61,370 nucleotides of DNA from CAYZBF01 sp964476585 (lineage in GTDB: Bacteria; Hydrothermota; UBA3072), in the NCBI GenBank assembly GCA_964476585.1, contig CAYZBF010000009.1, forward strand, positions 1-61,370, given 5' to 3'. The position numbers and the translations under genes are program-made. The notes below the pieces were generated by a model. That model was not told where the DNA came from. It did no database searches and saw nothing but the letters and a program-made list of their open reading frames with translations. The stretch's first letter is position 1, and the number at the start of each line of letters is the position of its first letter. Positions 41,553-50,281 of the stretch are shown piece after piece.

Positions 41553-41928
41553 CAAAGATTTCCTTTAATGTTAAGCCAATCTGGAATCGTGGATCCTCAC
41601 TGGGGAATAGGTATAGAAAACGGAGAGAAAAAACTGGGGAAAAACCCGTCTCCTGGTGATTGGACCTTTCACGTGAGATTCTGAGAGCCCCGGCTTTGGG
41701 TAAAATAGCAAAGTGATTTAAGAGAATGAATTCTTTTCCCACTTCAAGTCCATACATTTTTACCTCGTAATTACTCCTTCGGTAATCCGAGAGTGCTATA
41801 CCTAAGTCCGCAAAGTATCTATGATTGAATTCAATAGATATACCTGATGGTGTATCTAATGCGGTCTTACCCTGCGGGACAGAAGTGCCCACAAATAAAC
41901 CAAAACCTACAAGAAGATTGAGAATCAT
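41500..41928 (-). CDS. Small predicted outer-membrane or periplasmic beta protein
   Basis: 142 residues with signal peptide (MILNLLVGFGLFVG). The rest alternates hydrophobic and polar residues (VFSLRFLYLFPSEDPRFQIGLTL is broken by turns) and ends FLDIGIGFRL, as in small barrels. Promoter TTGACA/TAATAT ends 6 nt before ATG 41928, predicting a leaderless mRNA, and makes this the first gene of the operon running to 35635. Confidence 0.5.
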   Translation of the reverse strand: MILNLLVGFGLFVGTSVPQGKTALDTPSGISIEFNHRYFADLGIALSDYRRSNYEVKMYGLEVGKEFILLNHFAILPKAGALRISRERSNHQETGFSPVFSLRFLYLFPSEDPRFQIGLTLKEIFDEEISTDFLDIGIGFRL

Positions 41929-41934
41929 AACGTT

Positions 41935-41962
41935 ATATTAGAACACTTTTGCCATTTGTCAA
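41935..41962 (-). promoter_or_regulatory. Promoter of the barrel/lipoprotein/xer operon
   Basis: Minus strand TTGACA (41957-41962), 16-bp spacer, TAATAT (41935-41940), then AACGTT and ATG 41928. Confidence 0.7.
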
Positions 41963-41997
41963 GAAGAAAGGAAACTAAGGTACCGAAGTTTTCAGTT

Positions 41998-44244
41998 TTA
42001 GCCCAGAACTTCCCGTAATTTCTGAGCTAAGGCTGAGGAAGCAAAGGGTTTTTGCAAGAAGTTTATTTCATCTGAAAGTATTCCGCGTTGCATTGTGATT
42101 TCCTCTGAGTAACCTGAGACAAAAAGGATTTTGAGGCTCGGGCGTTCCTCTTTTAAGCGTTTGGCTAGTTCTTTTCCGCTTATCTTTGGCATCACGAGGT
42201 CAGTTAGAAGAAGATGAATTTCATCTTCATACTCGTTGGCAAGCTTCATGGCTTCCACACCGTCAGATGCCTCAATTACATTATAGCCTAACCTCTTTAG
42301 AATCCGTAGTCCAAAGCTCCTAACCAATTCATCATCTTCAACAATTAAAATTGTCTCATTACCCTCCGGTAATGTTTCATCCTTCTCTTTCCGAGAAACT
42401 TTCTCAGCTTCCTCGTACACTCGCGGTAAATAGATATCTACAATAGTGCCCTCTCCTGGCATGCTCTCTACTGTAATGTATCCATTGTGCTGTTTAATTA
42501 TCCCGTAAACAGTTGAAAGACCTAATCCTGTCCCTTGCCCTTCCTCTTTCGTGGTAAAGAAAGGCTCAAAAACATGCTCTACCACCTCCTTTGGCATCCC
42601 AAAGCCGGTGTCATGAACCGAAATCATAACACAATCGCCTATCTTACTGTCTATATGATCATGAACGAAGTCTTCATCAATTGTAAAATTTTCAGTTTTT
42701 ATGGTTAGTCTCCCTCCTTCTTGCATAGCATCTCTTGCATTGACAACCAAATTTACTATGACTTGCTCAACCAAGGCTGGATCAACCCTTACTGACCCCA
42801 GGCCTTCACCTGGTATAATAATCAGTTCAATATCCTCTGTTATTATATGGCGAAGCATCTTATCGATTTCAAAGACAAGATCATTTAGGTTTATTACCTT
42901 TGGTTTGATTGGCTTACGCCGGGAAAAGGCAAGGAGACGATCTGTAAGTGTTGTGGCTCGGTCAGCAGCCTTTAGAATTTGCTTTATGTCTTCACGCTTT
43001 GGGTCCAGAGGAAGCAATGCATCCTTAACGAAATTTGCATAACCGGTGATAGCAGTAAGTAAATTATTAAAGTCGTGGGCTATACCACCGGCTAAACGTC
43101 CCACGGTTTCCATCTTCTGAGATTGTATTAATCGCTCTTCGAGACGTTTACTCTCAGTGATATTTAAGATTGATTCGACAAAACCAATAACTTCACCGTT
43201 CTCATCTTTAACAGGATTGCCTCTTATCAACCATTTCCTTCCATCAGGAGTGGTTATTTCCCCTTGTTCAAACTTCCCAGTCTTAAGCACTTTCATAAGA
43301 GGGCAGCCTTCACAAGGTTCATTTCTATTTTGCCATATTTCATAACAATGCCGTCCTATCAGATCTTCTGGACTCATACCAACTGATTTAGCAGCGGCAT
43401 TGTTTGCCCATCCTATTTTGAAATCCTTATCCTGGTAGGTTACAAGTTCGGAAAGGGAATCGAGTATAATCGCCTTCTCTTTTTCGGAGGTTCTCACCGC
43501 CTCTGTTGTCTGCTTTCGTTTTATTGCGATAGCAAGCTGCTGAGATACCAATTTTAGGATTTCAAAATCATTTTCAGTATAAAGAGACGCATCCGTGTAA
43601 CTTTGGACTGCCATAGCCCCTATAACCTCATTTCCAATTTTTAAAGGGACACCGAGCCAGACCTTTGCAGGAGTAAGACCTCCTTCTATTGGTGGAGAAA
43701 CTGGTGTTTCTACTTCTCCTGTTTTTCTTAATGTCTCAATAACTTCTTTAGTAGCAAGAAGCGGCTTATCATTCCTTATTACATAAGAGGTTAATGTTTT
43801 TCCTGCCGGGAATTCTGAAATTTCATCTTTTTCATCTACAAAATAGGGAAGTGTGATAAAGTTGCGCTCTTTATCATATAGTGCGATATAAAAATTAGTG
43901 GTATCCACAACTTCACCAAGATGATTGTGAATGGCTTTAAATAGTTCATTCAGATTTTCAGTAGTATTTACTGCGTAAGCTATTTTGAATAATACTAATT
44001 GTATCTTCTCAACCTGCTCGTGCTTCTTTATAATCCTTACGAATAGGATTCCTGACAGAACAAAGAGCATAACAACGAAAGAGCGTAAATAGAGAATATT
44101 GATAGGCACATTAAGAATAAGCATCTCCACCAGGGTCCCGTTATAGTATAGATAGTAGTAATTAAGGACAGCGTCAACTATCCAATAAAGTAAACCAAGA
44201 ATAATAGAAAAGCCAATAATTTTGTCTTCGGTTTTTACATTCAT
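41998..44244 (-). CDS. Hybrid sensor histidine kinase/response regulator
   Basis: 748 residues: two N-terminal membrane helices (about 10-70), GAF domain (about 100-245), PAS (about 255-370; CEGCPLMKVLKTGK), HisKA with LAGGIAHDFNNLLTAITGYA, HATPase (NLVVNARDAM, VHDTGFGMP, FEPFFTTK, GTGLGLSTVYGI), and receiver domain with phosphoacceptor Asp in LLLTDLVMPKISG and Lys in LQKPF. A PAS-loop Cys pair may bind a metal or cofactor. No output domain or separate regulator is adjacent. Upstream TTGACT/TTATCA with a 16-bp spacer could be its promoter. Monocistronic. Confidence 0.9.
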   Translation of the reverse strand: MNVKTEDKIIGFSIILGLLYWIVDAVLNYYYLYYNGTLVEMLILNVPINILYLRSFVVMLFVLSGILFVRIIKKHEQVEKIQLVLFKIAYAVNTTENLNELFKAIHNHLGEVVDTTNFYIALYDKERNFITLPYFVDEKDEISEFPAGKTLTSYVIRNDKPLLATKEVIETLRKTGEVETPVSPPIEGGLTPAKVWLGVPLKIGNEVIGAMAVQSYTDASLYTENDFEILKLVSQQLAIAIKRKQTTEAVRTSEKEKAIILDSLSELVTYQDKDFKIGWANNAAAKSVGMSPEDLIGRHCYEIWQNRNEPCEGCPLMKVLKTGKFEQGEITTPDGRKWLIRGNPVKDENGEVIGFVESILNITESKRLEERLIQSQKMETVGRLAGGIAHDFNNLLTAITGYANFVKDALLPLDPKREDIKQILKAADRATTLTDRLLAFSRRKPIKPKVINLNDLVFEIDKMLRHIITEDIELIIIPGEGLGSVRVDPALVEQVIVNLVVNARDAMQEGGRLTIKTENFTIDEDFVHDHIDSKIGDCVMISVHDTGFGMPKEVVEHVFEPFFTTKEEGQGTGLGLSTVYGIIKQHNGYITVESMPGEGTIVDIYLPRVYEEAEKVSRKEKDETLPEGNETILIVEDDELVRSFGLRILKRLGYNVIEASDGVEAMKLANEYEDEIHLLLTDLVMPKISGKELAKRLKEERPSLKILFVSGYSEEITMQRGILSDEINFLQKPFASSALAQKLREVLG

Positions 44245-44337
44245 TTCATCTGTGTATTTTTATGATAATCAGAAAAAATTCAAAAGTCAATACAGATAAA
44301 ATTTTGTTTAACTATCAGAATGTATTTTTTGAAAACC

Positions 44338-44365
44338 TTGACTCCTTACATTTTACCAGTAGAAT
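44338..44365 (+). promoter_or_regulatory. Promoter of the broken flippase gene
   Basis: TTGACT (44338-44343), 16-bp spacer, TAGAAT (44360-44365), 16 nt before ATG 44382. Confidence 0.5.
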
Positions 44366-44381
44366 TGCTAAAGGGTTAATA

Positions 44382-45298
44382 ATGAGCCTTGTTAAAAAAA
44401 GTATGTCAACCTTCTCTGCAAGGATAATTAGCTTTCTTTTTTCCATTGCTATTAATGTACTTATCGCAAGGATTCTGGGCCCAGCCGGCAAGGGGATGTG
44501 AGCTGCACTGGTTTTTGTTCCCACAATGACATATGCACTTTTGAATCTGGGAATTGAATATTCCAACGTTTATTTAACCGGAAGCAAGAAGTATCCACCC
44601 GATCAGATTCTTAATAATTCTTTTTACGTGGCTTCCTGGATTCTCTTAGTTATATTCTTTATTTACTTCTTCTCCTTTGACAAGGTTTATCAATTTCTTG
44701 CCGGACAATACCCGGACTTTAAGCCACGGCACTTATACTTAACACTTTTTGCTATTCCCTTTGTTTTTACACAGTAGCAGTCGTAGTATCTGAGATTATA
44801 TGGTTTGTCTCACAATCCGTTGCCTTCCCGCTTTTCCCTATGATTTCCTCTCTTGGGAAGAATGCTTCAAAATACCTTGTTCTTAGAACTTCGAGGATTG
44901 TGTTCTGGTTCTCTTTCTTATTCAGCGTTTTGCTGTGTGGATTAGTCCATTGGTTAATTCCGATTTTATTCGGTGATAGCTTCATACCATCGATCAAGAT
45001 TGTTTATTTTCTACTTCCTGGGATTTTATTGTTCTCGCCTGTGAAGACGCTCTCAACCTACTTCAGGGGCACGGGTAAACCAGAGGTAAACACTTTCGTG
45101 AATTTTGTGATTCTGATTATAAATATATCACTTAATCTTCTCCTGATTCCAAAGATTGGAGTCAAGGGAGCAGCTATTGCCAGCGCAATTTCATACTCCT
45201 TAACTTATATGATTTATCTCTTCCTGTATAAGAGAGAATTCGGTATATCCCCTGTCGAGTTCTTTCGCTTCCGGAGAGAAGACTTCAAGAAAATTTGA
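44382..45298 (+). pseudogene. Polysaccharide/lipid flippase (Wzx/MATE-like), inactivated
   Basis: Three pieces of one membrane protein. Piece 1 (44382-44501) begins MSLVKKSMSTFSARIISFLF and ends in TGA (44499-44501). The same frame continues with AALVFVPTMTYALLNLGIE to 44777, so the TGA is an in-frame nonsense codon. After FVFTQ the frame changes: from about 44774 another frame reads VAVVVSEIIWFVSQSV and then the C-terminal helices to 45298. The total (about 300 codons) is well short of the 400-480 expected, so an internal deletion is also present. Such proteins flip undecaprenol-linked sugars. A usable promoter remains. Other genes here use TGA as stop, so recoding is unlikely. Confidence 0.75.
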
Positions 45299-45603
45299 AT
45301 GTGTTGGATGGGTTAGTTGGTTGGACTGTTAGACTGTTGGTCGGGATTAAATATAACTTTCATTAAATTTGTCTAACACACAACTCCGAACTCAGAACCA
45401 CTTAGTCCTTAATCCCTGATTCTCTAATCAATTTTCTACTAATTCATAATCCTGTTAGGCCAACACATCAACCGTCCAACTTATAAAATTACTCCCTAAT
45501 CCCTGCTTCTCTTAATATCCTTTCTTCTAATCCATAATCCTAGACAGGAACCTTGACCCCTTGAATCCTAATGTCATAGGCAGATGTAATTTTTGGTCTT
45601 ATA
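45299..45603. repeat. Intergenic low-complexity inverted repeats
   Basis: No gene. 45305-45350 contains GTTAGTTGG and GTTGGACTGTTAGACTGTTGG; 45456-45482 contains the inverse type (GGCCAACACATCAACCGTCCAAC). Between them are TAATCC/CTAATC repeats, and another set follows to 45545. The pattern matches other intergenic arrays of this window. Confidence 0.55.
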
Positions 45604-45631
45604 TTGACTTCAAACAATATAAAGTTAAATT
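45604..45631 (+). promoter_or_regulatory. Promoter of the HEAT-repeat gene
   Basis: TTGACT (45604-45609), 16-bp spacer, TAAATT (45626-45631), then 6 nt to ATG 45638; leaderless mRNA predicted. Confidence 0.65.
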
Positions 45632-45637
45632 TTGTTG

Positions 45638-47077
45638 ATGATTGGTTTACTTTTAATTCTTTTTTTAACTACCAGTGAAGTGGCAGAGAAAACTAAAGAC
45701 ACTGAAATTCTTTATGCATACATTTCTACCTATGAAATAATTAAAGAAGCAGATGCAATTGCTATAGGAACTGTGTTGGATATAAAATTTACCAAAGTTG
45801 GGAAGAGTACGAAGGTTAAAATTGATACTGTTCTTAAAGGTGAAGTCATAGATACAATCTTAGTATTTCCAGTTTTAATTCCAGAGGATAACAAGCTATT
45901 CTTCATTAAAAGAGTTGAGAGGAAAGAAGTTAGTAAAGAGATAGAGGGGGAAAGAGAATACAATATTGACTTCCCGCGATTTCTTTTCAGTCATTCAAAA
46001 CCAAAGACTGAAGAGGAAAAGATAAAATGGGTAAAACAGTATTGTAATATAATTAGTTATACTTCTCCTGATGAAAGGGCTAGTGAGTTATATAAATGGT
46101 ATAAGGAGACAGAAAATGAAGGACTGAAATATGAACTCCTTGAAGCACTTAATTTAGAAAAAAGTAAAGTTTCAAAGGACGTATTTAAAAGTGTTTTATT
46201 AAGTTGTCCTTCTATAAGGCTTAGAGGATTTGCCGTAGGAGCGTTAGGAGGATTTTATATTAAGGATAATGGAATCGATTCACTTCTAATCGTTGCCCTT
46301 ACTGACCCTTCTGGAGTAGTCAGAAAGCAGGCACTAAACTCACTTGGTCGCAGGAAGAAAATATGGACAATACCATATATCAGAACTCATTTATATGATT
46401 CACTTTGCTGTGGAGAAGCTGTGGAGGTTCTTTCACGCTATGCATCATTCAATACCGATAGTTTACTTAAGGTTGTCTCAAAAATACCCTGTGAAGATGC
46501 CTGTAAAGCTGCCCTTGATAAAATTGGTTTCGGGGTATCGCGGTGGGTTGGGTTGCGTCTATATACGGACCCCTTGGATGCTGAATGGAGGGATTCCATC
46601 TATTCTATTCTAAATCCAATTCCCTGGACTCAAGAATTAAGAGATAGCTTACTTTCTTTTATGTATCATCATAGATATAAACAAATCTCGAGAAGTGCCA
46701 TGTCTTTCCTGGGATTATCTAAGGATACAACCCTTTTCTCTGAATTCTTAGAATATATCTATAAATTGAAAGAGGAACTTTCTTTGCTGAAAGGAGATGA
46801 TCGGAAGGAGACAAGAAGAATGGTGGGTTTATCAATTATCTCTCTTGGGAGGCTTGGAGATAAAAGAGCTATTCCCCTGATTCTTGATTTACTTACGGAA
46901 GCAATAGAAAACGAGCCAGATGATCGATTAATTTCTTTTGCTTCCATTATTTCTTTGCAAAACTTAAACGCTATAGAAGTTGTGCCTGAACTGGAAAATT
47001 TAAAGGCTTTGGCAACCGATTCTGACATAAAGAAAAGGCTATACTCGATTATAAAATACCTTATAAAATTTAGATAA
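45638..47077 (+). CDS. Exported HEAT-repeat protein
   Basis: 479 residues from ATG 45638 (TTGs at 45632 and 45635 are in frame but lie within the promoter spacing). Signal peptide (MIGLLLILFLTTS). Residues about 20-130 form a beta-rich domain; from about 180 come helical repeats of HEAT/PBS-lyase type (GVVRKQALNSLGRRKKI; SISRSAMSF-like and RAIPLILDLLTEAI units). No enzyme motif. Located outside the cytoplasm, probably a scaffold for protein contacts. Monocistronic and leaderless by promoter position. Confidence 0.7.
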   Translation: MIGLLLILFLTTSEVAEKTKDTEILYAYISTYEIIKEADAIAIGTVLDIKFTKVGKSTKVKIDTVLKGEVIDTILVFPVLIPEDNKLFFIKRVERKEVSKEIEGEREYNIDFPRFLFSHSKPKTEEEKIKWVKQYCNIISYTSPDERASELYKWYKETENEGLKYELLEALNLEKSKVSKDVFKSVLLSCPSIRLRGFAVGALGGFYIKDNGIDSLLIVALTDPSGVVRKQALNSLGRRKKIWTIPYIRTHLYDSLCCGEAVEVLSRYASFNTDSLLKVVSKIPCEDACKAALDKIGFGVSRWVGLRLYTDPLDAEWRDSIYSILNPIPWTQELRDSLLSFMYHHRYKQISRSAMSFLGLSKDTTLFSEFLEYIYKLKEELSLLKGDDRKETRRMVGLSIISLGRLGDKRAIPLILDLLTEAIENEPDDRLISFASIISLQNLNAIEVVPELENLKALATDSDIKKRLYSIIKYLIKFR

Positions 47078-47322
47078 CCCTAAAAGTCCCATAAGAAAAC
47101 TACGAACCCAAGCCTCCGCGCGACTTTTATTTTTATTGGTTTAAATCTGTGTCCATTATGTGGATGGGTTGATGAGTAGATAGGGAGTTGGGTTAAAAAA
47201 AGTTTCTTTCTCTGTGTTCTCTGTACCTTTGTGGCTAACATAATTTTGCAATTTTCATTTTTCAATCTTCATTTTGCATTGATTATGGTATTGACTTTTC
47301 ACTATCTCTCCTATATTTGCCC

Positions 47323-47350
47323 TTTACATTCCACAAACTTTTTATATAAT
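47323..47350 (+). promoter_or_regulatory. Promoter of the glycosyltransferase/GH130 unit
   Basis: TTTACA (47323-47328), 16-bp spacer, TATAAT (47345-47350), 7 nt to ATG 47358; no SD. The preceding 47150-47285 holds only degenerate repeats. Confidence 0.7.
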
Positions 47351-47357
47351 GGTTGCT

Positions 47358-48416
47358 ATGAAAATCTGTTTGATGGGAGGATGGAATACAGATTCAGGCT
47401 CTTCTCTACATAGCGAGTTAATCGGCAGGGAGTGGGTTAAAAAGGGGCATAGACTCACAGTCCTGACATTTAAGGACTATGCCTTTCATGGGACAGAGAT
47501 AACAGCAGAGGATGAGGATTATGTAAATCGCTGTTATACAGTGAGGGGATACACCCCGGAGGAATTTGATCCTCTTCCATTCTTGACTACTGATTATGAA
47601 GTTTTTGTTGTCGAGGACCTCGGTATGCTTCCAAAAGAACCCCTTAGAAAGATCTATCACAGGATAAAAAAGAAGGCTTCAATGGTCAATATTATTCATG
47701 ACGGTCGGCTCTCGGAGGACCCTGCATTCTACCAGTTCCAGTGGGATGCATTGGTATGCTTTGATGAGCGATACAAGGATTTCCTGAAAAAGGTTTATGA
47801 ACCAGATAAAATCCATACTATACGTTATCCCTGTCATTCGCTTGATAAAGGGGATAAAGAGACTGCCAGAAGGTTACTGAATCTCCCTCTGGATAAGAAG
47901 ATAGTGTTTGGATTTGGACCGGCTTCGGAGAAGATCTTGAATGATATTCATGTTCTTTCTGAGTTGGCAGAAGAATATCCTATTCTACTTCTTATTGTAG
48001 TCAAAAAGAAAGAAATAAGAGAAAAATTTAAAAATATGATAGGCATGGGTAATCTCCTTATTGAACTCAGGGATGAAGCACCGGATATCGAAAGATTATA
48101 TGATTACCTTCATTCCGCAGATCTTATGCTATTCAACAAGGAATCACCTCCCTGGGTGGTAATCTCATCAACGATTTATCAATGTCTTGGCTCCACCTGT
48201 CCCATAGTTGCGCGTGATTCCAGTTTTGTTGGGGATTTTGATAAAGAGGTTCTTAAGTATTCAAATCGAAATGAGCTAAAGGATTGTATTCGTTCAGTTT
48301 TTGACGAGAATGAAAACTACAAAGAGACACAGAAAGCCGCTCCTTCATTTACAGAGGAGAATTCTGCATCAAATGTAGCAGAGCAGTTTATAAAACTTTT
48401 CCAATCTCTTTCTTAA
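47358..48416 (+). CDS. GT-B fold glycosyltransferase
   Basis: 352 residues. MKICLMGGWNTDSGSSLHSELIGREWVKKGH is, in shorter view, the typical GT4 opening (MKICLMGGWNTDSG) with a Gly-rich loop. The C-terminal half begins KKIVFGFGPASEK and carries ADLMLFNKESPPWVVISSTIYQ-type donor-site elements. It probably transfers a sugar from a nucleotide donor. A product from the GH130 gene 13 nt downstream suggests mannose or related sugars. I start it at ATG 47358 because the -10 lies 7 nt before it; the in-frame ATG at 47349 overlaps the -10. Confidence 0.72.
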   Translation: MKICLMGGWNTDSGSSLHSELIGREWVKKGHRLTVLTFKDYAFHGTEITAEDEDYVNRCYTVRGYTPEEFDPLPFLTTDYEVFVVEDLGMLPKEPLRKIYHRIKKKASMVNIIHDGRLSEDPAFYQFQWDALVCFDERYKDFLKKVYEPDKIHTIRYPCHSLDKGDKETARRLLNLPLDKKIVFGFGPASEKILNDIHVLSELAEEYPILLLIVVKKKEIREKFKNMIGMGNLLIELRDEAPDIERLYDYLHSADLMLFNKESPPWVVISSTIYQCLGSTCPIVARDSSFVGDFDKEVLKYSNRNELKDCIRSVFDENENYKETQKAAPSFTEENSASNVAEQFIKLFQSLS

Positions 48417-48429
48417 TACAGGAGGAAAT

Positions 48430-49347
48430 ATGCTGAAAAGATTTGAAGATAATCCAATCTTAGAACCAATACTTGAACATCCCTGGGAGGCGAGGATGGT
48501 ATTTAATACCGCTGCCATCTATTTGGGCGGAAAGGTTCACCTTGTCTATCGAACAAGGGGGCTTGATGGTGGTATTTCTCGGTGTGGTTATGCATCCAGT
48601 AGAGATGGGTTTCATATAGACGAAAGACTCGATTATCCCATCTTCTCTCCGGATCCGGATAATGATTTTGAATGCCTTGGGGTTGAAGATCCAAGGCTTA
48701 CAAAGATTGATGATAGAATATATATGCTTTATACAGCTTATGGCCTTGTTCCTGGAATTTCAAGGAGAGTTCAATCAATCCAGCTCGGAATGACCTCTAT
48801 TGATGTTGATGATTTCTTAAGTCACAGATGGAACTGGGCGAAAAGGATATATCCGTTGTCCAGGGTGGATAACAAGGATGCTTTTCTCTTTCCTGAGAAG
48901 ATAGGTGGAAAATATGTTATGTACCACCGTATCTCACCATATATATGGGTAACCTATTCCGATGACTTAAGGGAATGGAGGAGGCACGAGATAGTTATGA
49001 AGGGTGAGTTTGAATGGGAGTACTATAAAGTTGGCGCTGGAGGGCCACCGCATAAGACTGAAAAGGGATGGCTTTTAGTATATCATGCTGTTGACAGGAA
49101 TTTCAATTATCAACTTGGTATGGCAATGGCTGACCTTAATAATCCCGGAAAGATAATCTGGAGACATAAGGAACCTGTTCTCTTCCCAGAAGAGGATTAT
49201 GAAAAGTATGGAGAGGTTCCAAATGTTACATTTACCTGCGGTTCAGTAGTTATTGATGGGACCCTCTTTGTTTACTACGGCGGTGCTGATACGGTAATCG
49301 GTGTCGCAACAGCTGAGATAGATGATATACTTAGAGAAGTAGGATAG
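48430..49347 (+). CDS. GH130-family glycoside phosphorylase
   Basis: 305 residues, five-bladed propeller of the GH130/DUF377 family. RFEDNPIL, MVFNTAAIYLGGKVHLVYR, GVEDPRL and GAGGPPHKTEKGWLLVYHAVD are typical blocks; the Asp in GVEDPRL is the likely catalytic acid. Members phosphorolyse beta-mannosides (mannosyl-glucose, mannan chains). SD AGGAGG precedes ATG. Coupled with a glycosyltransferase, as in beta-mannan or glycan-processing loci. Exact linkage cannot be read. Confidence 0.82.
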   Translation: MLKRFEDNPILEPILEHPWEARMVFNTAAIYLGGKVHLVYRTRGLDGGISRCGYASSRDGFHIDERLDYPIFSPDPDNDFECLGVEDPRLTKIDDRIYMLYTAYGLVPGISRRVQSIQLGMTSIDVDDFLSHRWNWAKRIYPLSRVDNKDAFLFPEKIGGKYVMYHRISPYIWVTYSDDLREWRRHEIVMKGEFEWEYYKVGAGGPPHKTEKGWLLVYHAVDRNFNYQLGMAMADLNNPGKIIWRHKEPVLFPEEDYEKYGEVPNVTFTCGSVVIDGTLFVYYGGADTVIGVATAEIDDILREVG

Positions 49348-49512
49348 CCATAAATTAGTCCTAAGTCCAAAGTCACCAGTCAACAGATAAAATTAAAAAG
49401 TAAACAAGATGCAAGTCATAGGTTTTAGGTTTTTGGTCTTTGCTTTTCGTTTCACACCCGATTTACTCATCCACTCATAAACCCTTACTCCTCTAATCCT
49501 AATACAAAAAAC

Positions 49513-49611
49513 GCAATAGACGCAATAGACTCTATGGACGCTATCGATACAATAAACTCTATGAACTCAACGAACTCTATGAACTCAATAAACTCCACGA
49601 ACCCAACACCC
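49513..49611 (+). repeat. Degenerate 9-bp tandem array
   Basis: Eleven consecutive nonamers, most ending in AC: GCAATAGAC twice, TCTATGGAC, GCTATCGAT, ACAATAAAC, TCTATGAAC, TCAACGAAC, TCTATGAAC, TCAATAAAC, TCCACGAAC, CCAACACCC. It ends 6 bp before the -35 of the next operon and has no start codon or ribosome site, so it is not obviously coding. Confidence 0.8.
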
Positions 49612-49617
49612 GACCCC

Positions 49618-49645
49618 TTGACAAATTAAAACGAATCTATAGATT
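49618..49645 (+). promoter_or_regulatory. Promoter of the PhaR-like/RND operon
   Basis: TTGACA (49618-49623), 16-bp spacer, TAGATT (49640-49645). The operator-like iterons start 4 bp downstream of the -10. Confidence 0.65.
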
Positions 49646-49649
49646 GTTA

Positions 49650-49701
49650 TGCATTGCACAAGTGCATTGCACAAGTGCAATGCATAAATGCAATGCAAAA
49701 A
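49650..49701 (+). promoter_or_regulatory. Four 13-bp iterons, probable PhaR-like operator
   Basis: Units: TGCATTGCACAAG (49650), TGCATTGCACAAG (49663), TGCAATGCATAAA (49676), TGCAATGCAAAAA (49689). Units 2 and 3 meet as a perfect palindrome TGCATTGCAC-AA-GTGCAATGCA (49663-49684). PhaR proteins are known to bind TGC...GCA-rich sites and repress their own genes, and a PhaR-type DNA-binding domain is encoded next. Covering the transcription start, the array would block initiation. Confidence 0.75.
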
Positions 49702-49711
49702 AGGAGGGATA

Positions 49712-50281
49712 ATGGAAAAAAGGATTATAAAGAAATATTCCAACAGAAGGCTTTATGATTCGGAAACATCCAGGACTATAACCCTTGAAGACCTCGTAGG
49801 GATTATTGCAAACGGTGAGGATATTCAAGTTATTGACAATGAGACTGGTGAAGATATCACAAATGTTACCCTTGCTCAGGTAATTGTTGAACTTGAGAAG
49901 GGTAAGAGAAGCGAAAAGCAGGTAGCGGAAATCTTAAGGGAATTGATAGTCAGTGGTTCTGCAGCGATGGCTGACCTTGCTCAAAGAGCCATCAATGATT
50001 CTATTTCAGTTTTTTCCATCTCGAAGGATAAAGTAAGTGAAACTGTTGATAAGATGATAGAAGAGGGTAAGGTAGCCAAGGAGCAGGGTGGTAAACTCGT
50101 TGACGAACTCTGGAATGCTTTAAAGACATCGAGGAATACATTTACCAAGAAGATAAAAGAATTAATGGGAGAGAAGGAAATGGAATTTGTTACAAAGACT
50201 GAGATGGGGAAGATTGAAGAAAAGATCGATTCCCTTGAAAAAAAATTGGGAGAATTCCTAAAGAAGATTAAGAAAATCTAA
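49712..50281 (+). CDS. phaR: PhaR-type DNA-binding domain fused to a phasin-like coiled coil
   Basis: 189 residues from ATG 49712, after AAGGAGG; an ATG at 49688 lies inside the iterons. Residues 1-60 (RIIKKYSNRRLYDSETSRTI, then LEDLVGIIANGEDIQVIDNETGED) are the PHB/PHA accumulation regulator domain. Residues about 85-189 are a long helix pair (VDKMIEEGKVAKEQGGKLVDELWNAL; EKIDSLEKKLGEFLKKIKK) resembling PhaI/PhaF-type granule proteins. No PHA synthase, depolymerase or phasin gene is nearby; instead it sits directly before an RND pump gene (0 nt gap) and is probably an autorepressor and regulator of that operon. Confidence 0.8.
   Translation: MEKRIIKKYSNRRLYDSETSRTITLEDLVGIIANGEDIQVIDNETGEDITNVTLAQVIVELEKGKRSEKQVAEILRELIVSGSAAMADLAQRAINDSISVFSISKDKVSETVDKMIEEGKVAKEQGGKLVDELWNALKTSRNTFTKKIKELMGEKEMEFVTKTEMGKIEEKIDSLEKKLGEFLKKIKKI

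Noticed and set aside
44499..44501. TGA recoded as an amino acid in the flippase
   Set aside because: Many genes in the window end in TGA, and the same gene also has a frameshift and a deletion, so ordinary decay explains it.
49650..49701. Replication-origin iterons
   Set aside because: Although the units look iteron-like, they overlap the promoter of a PhaR-type gene, there is no rep gene, and an operator explains them better.
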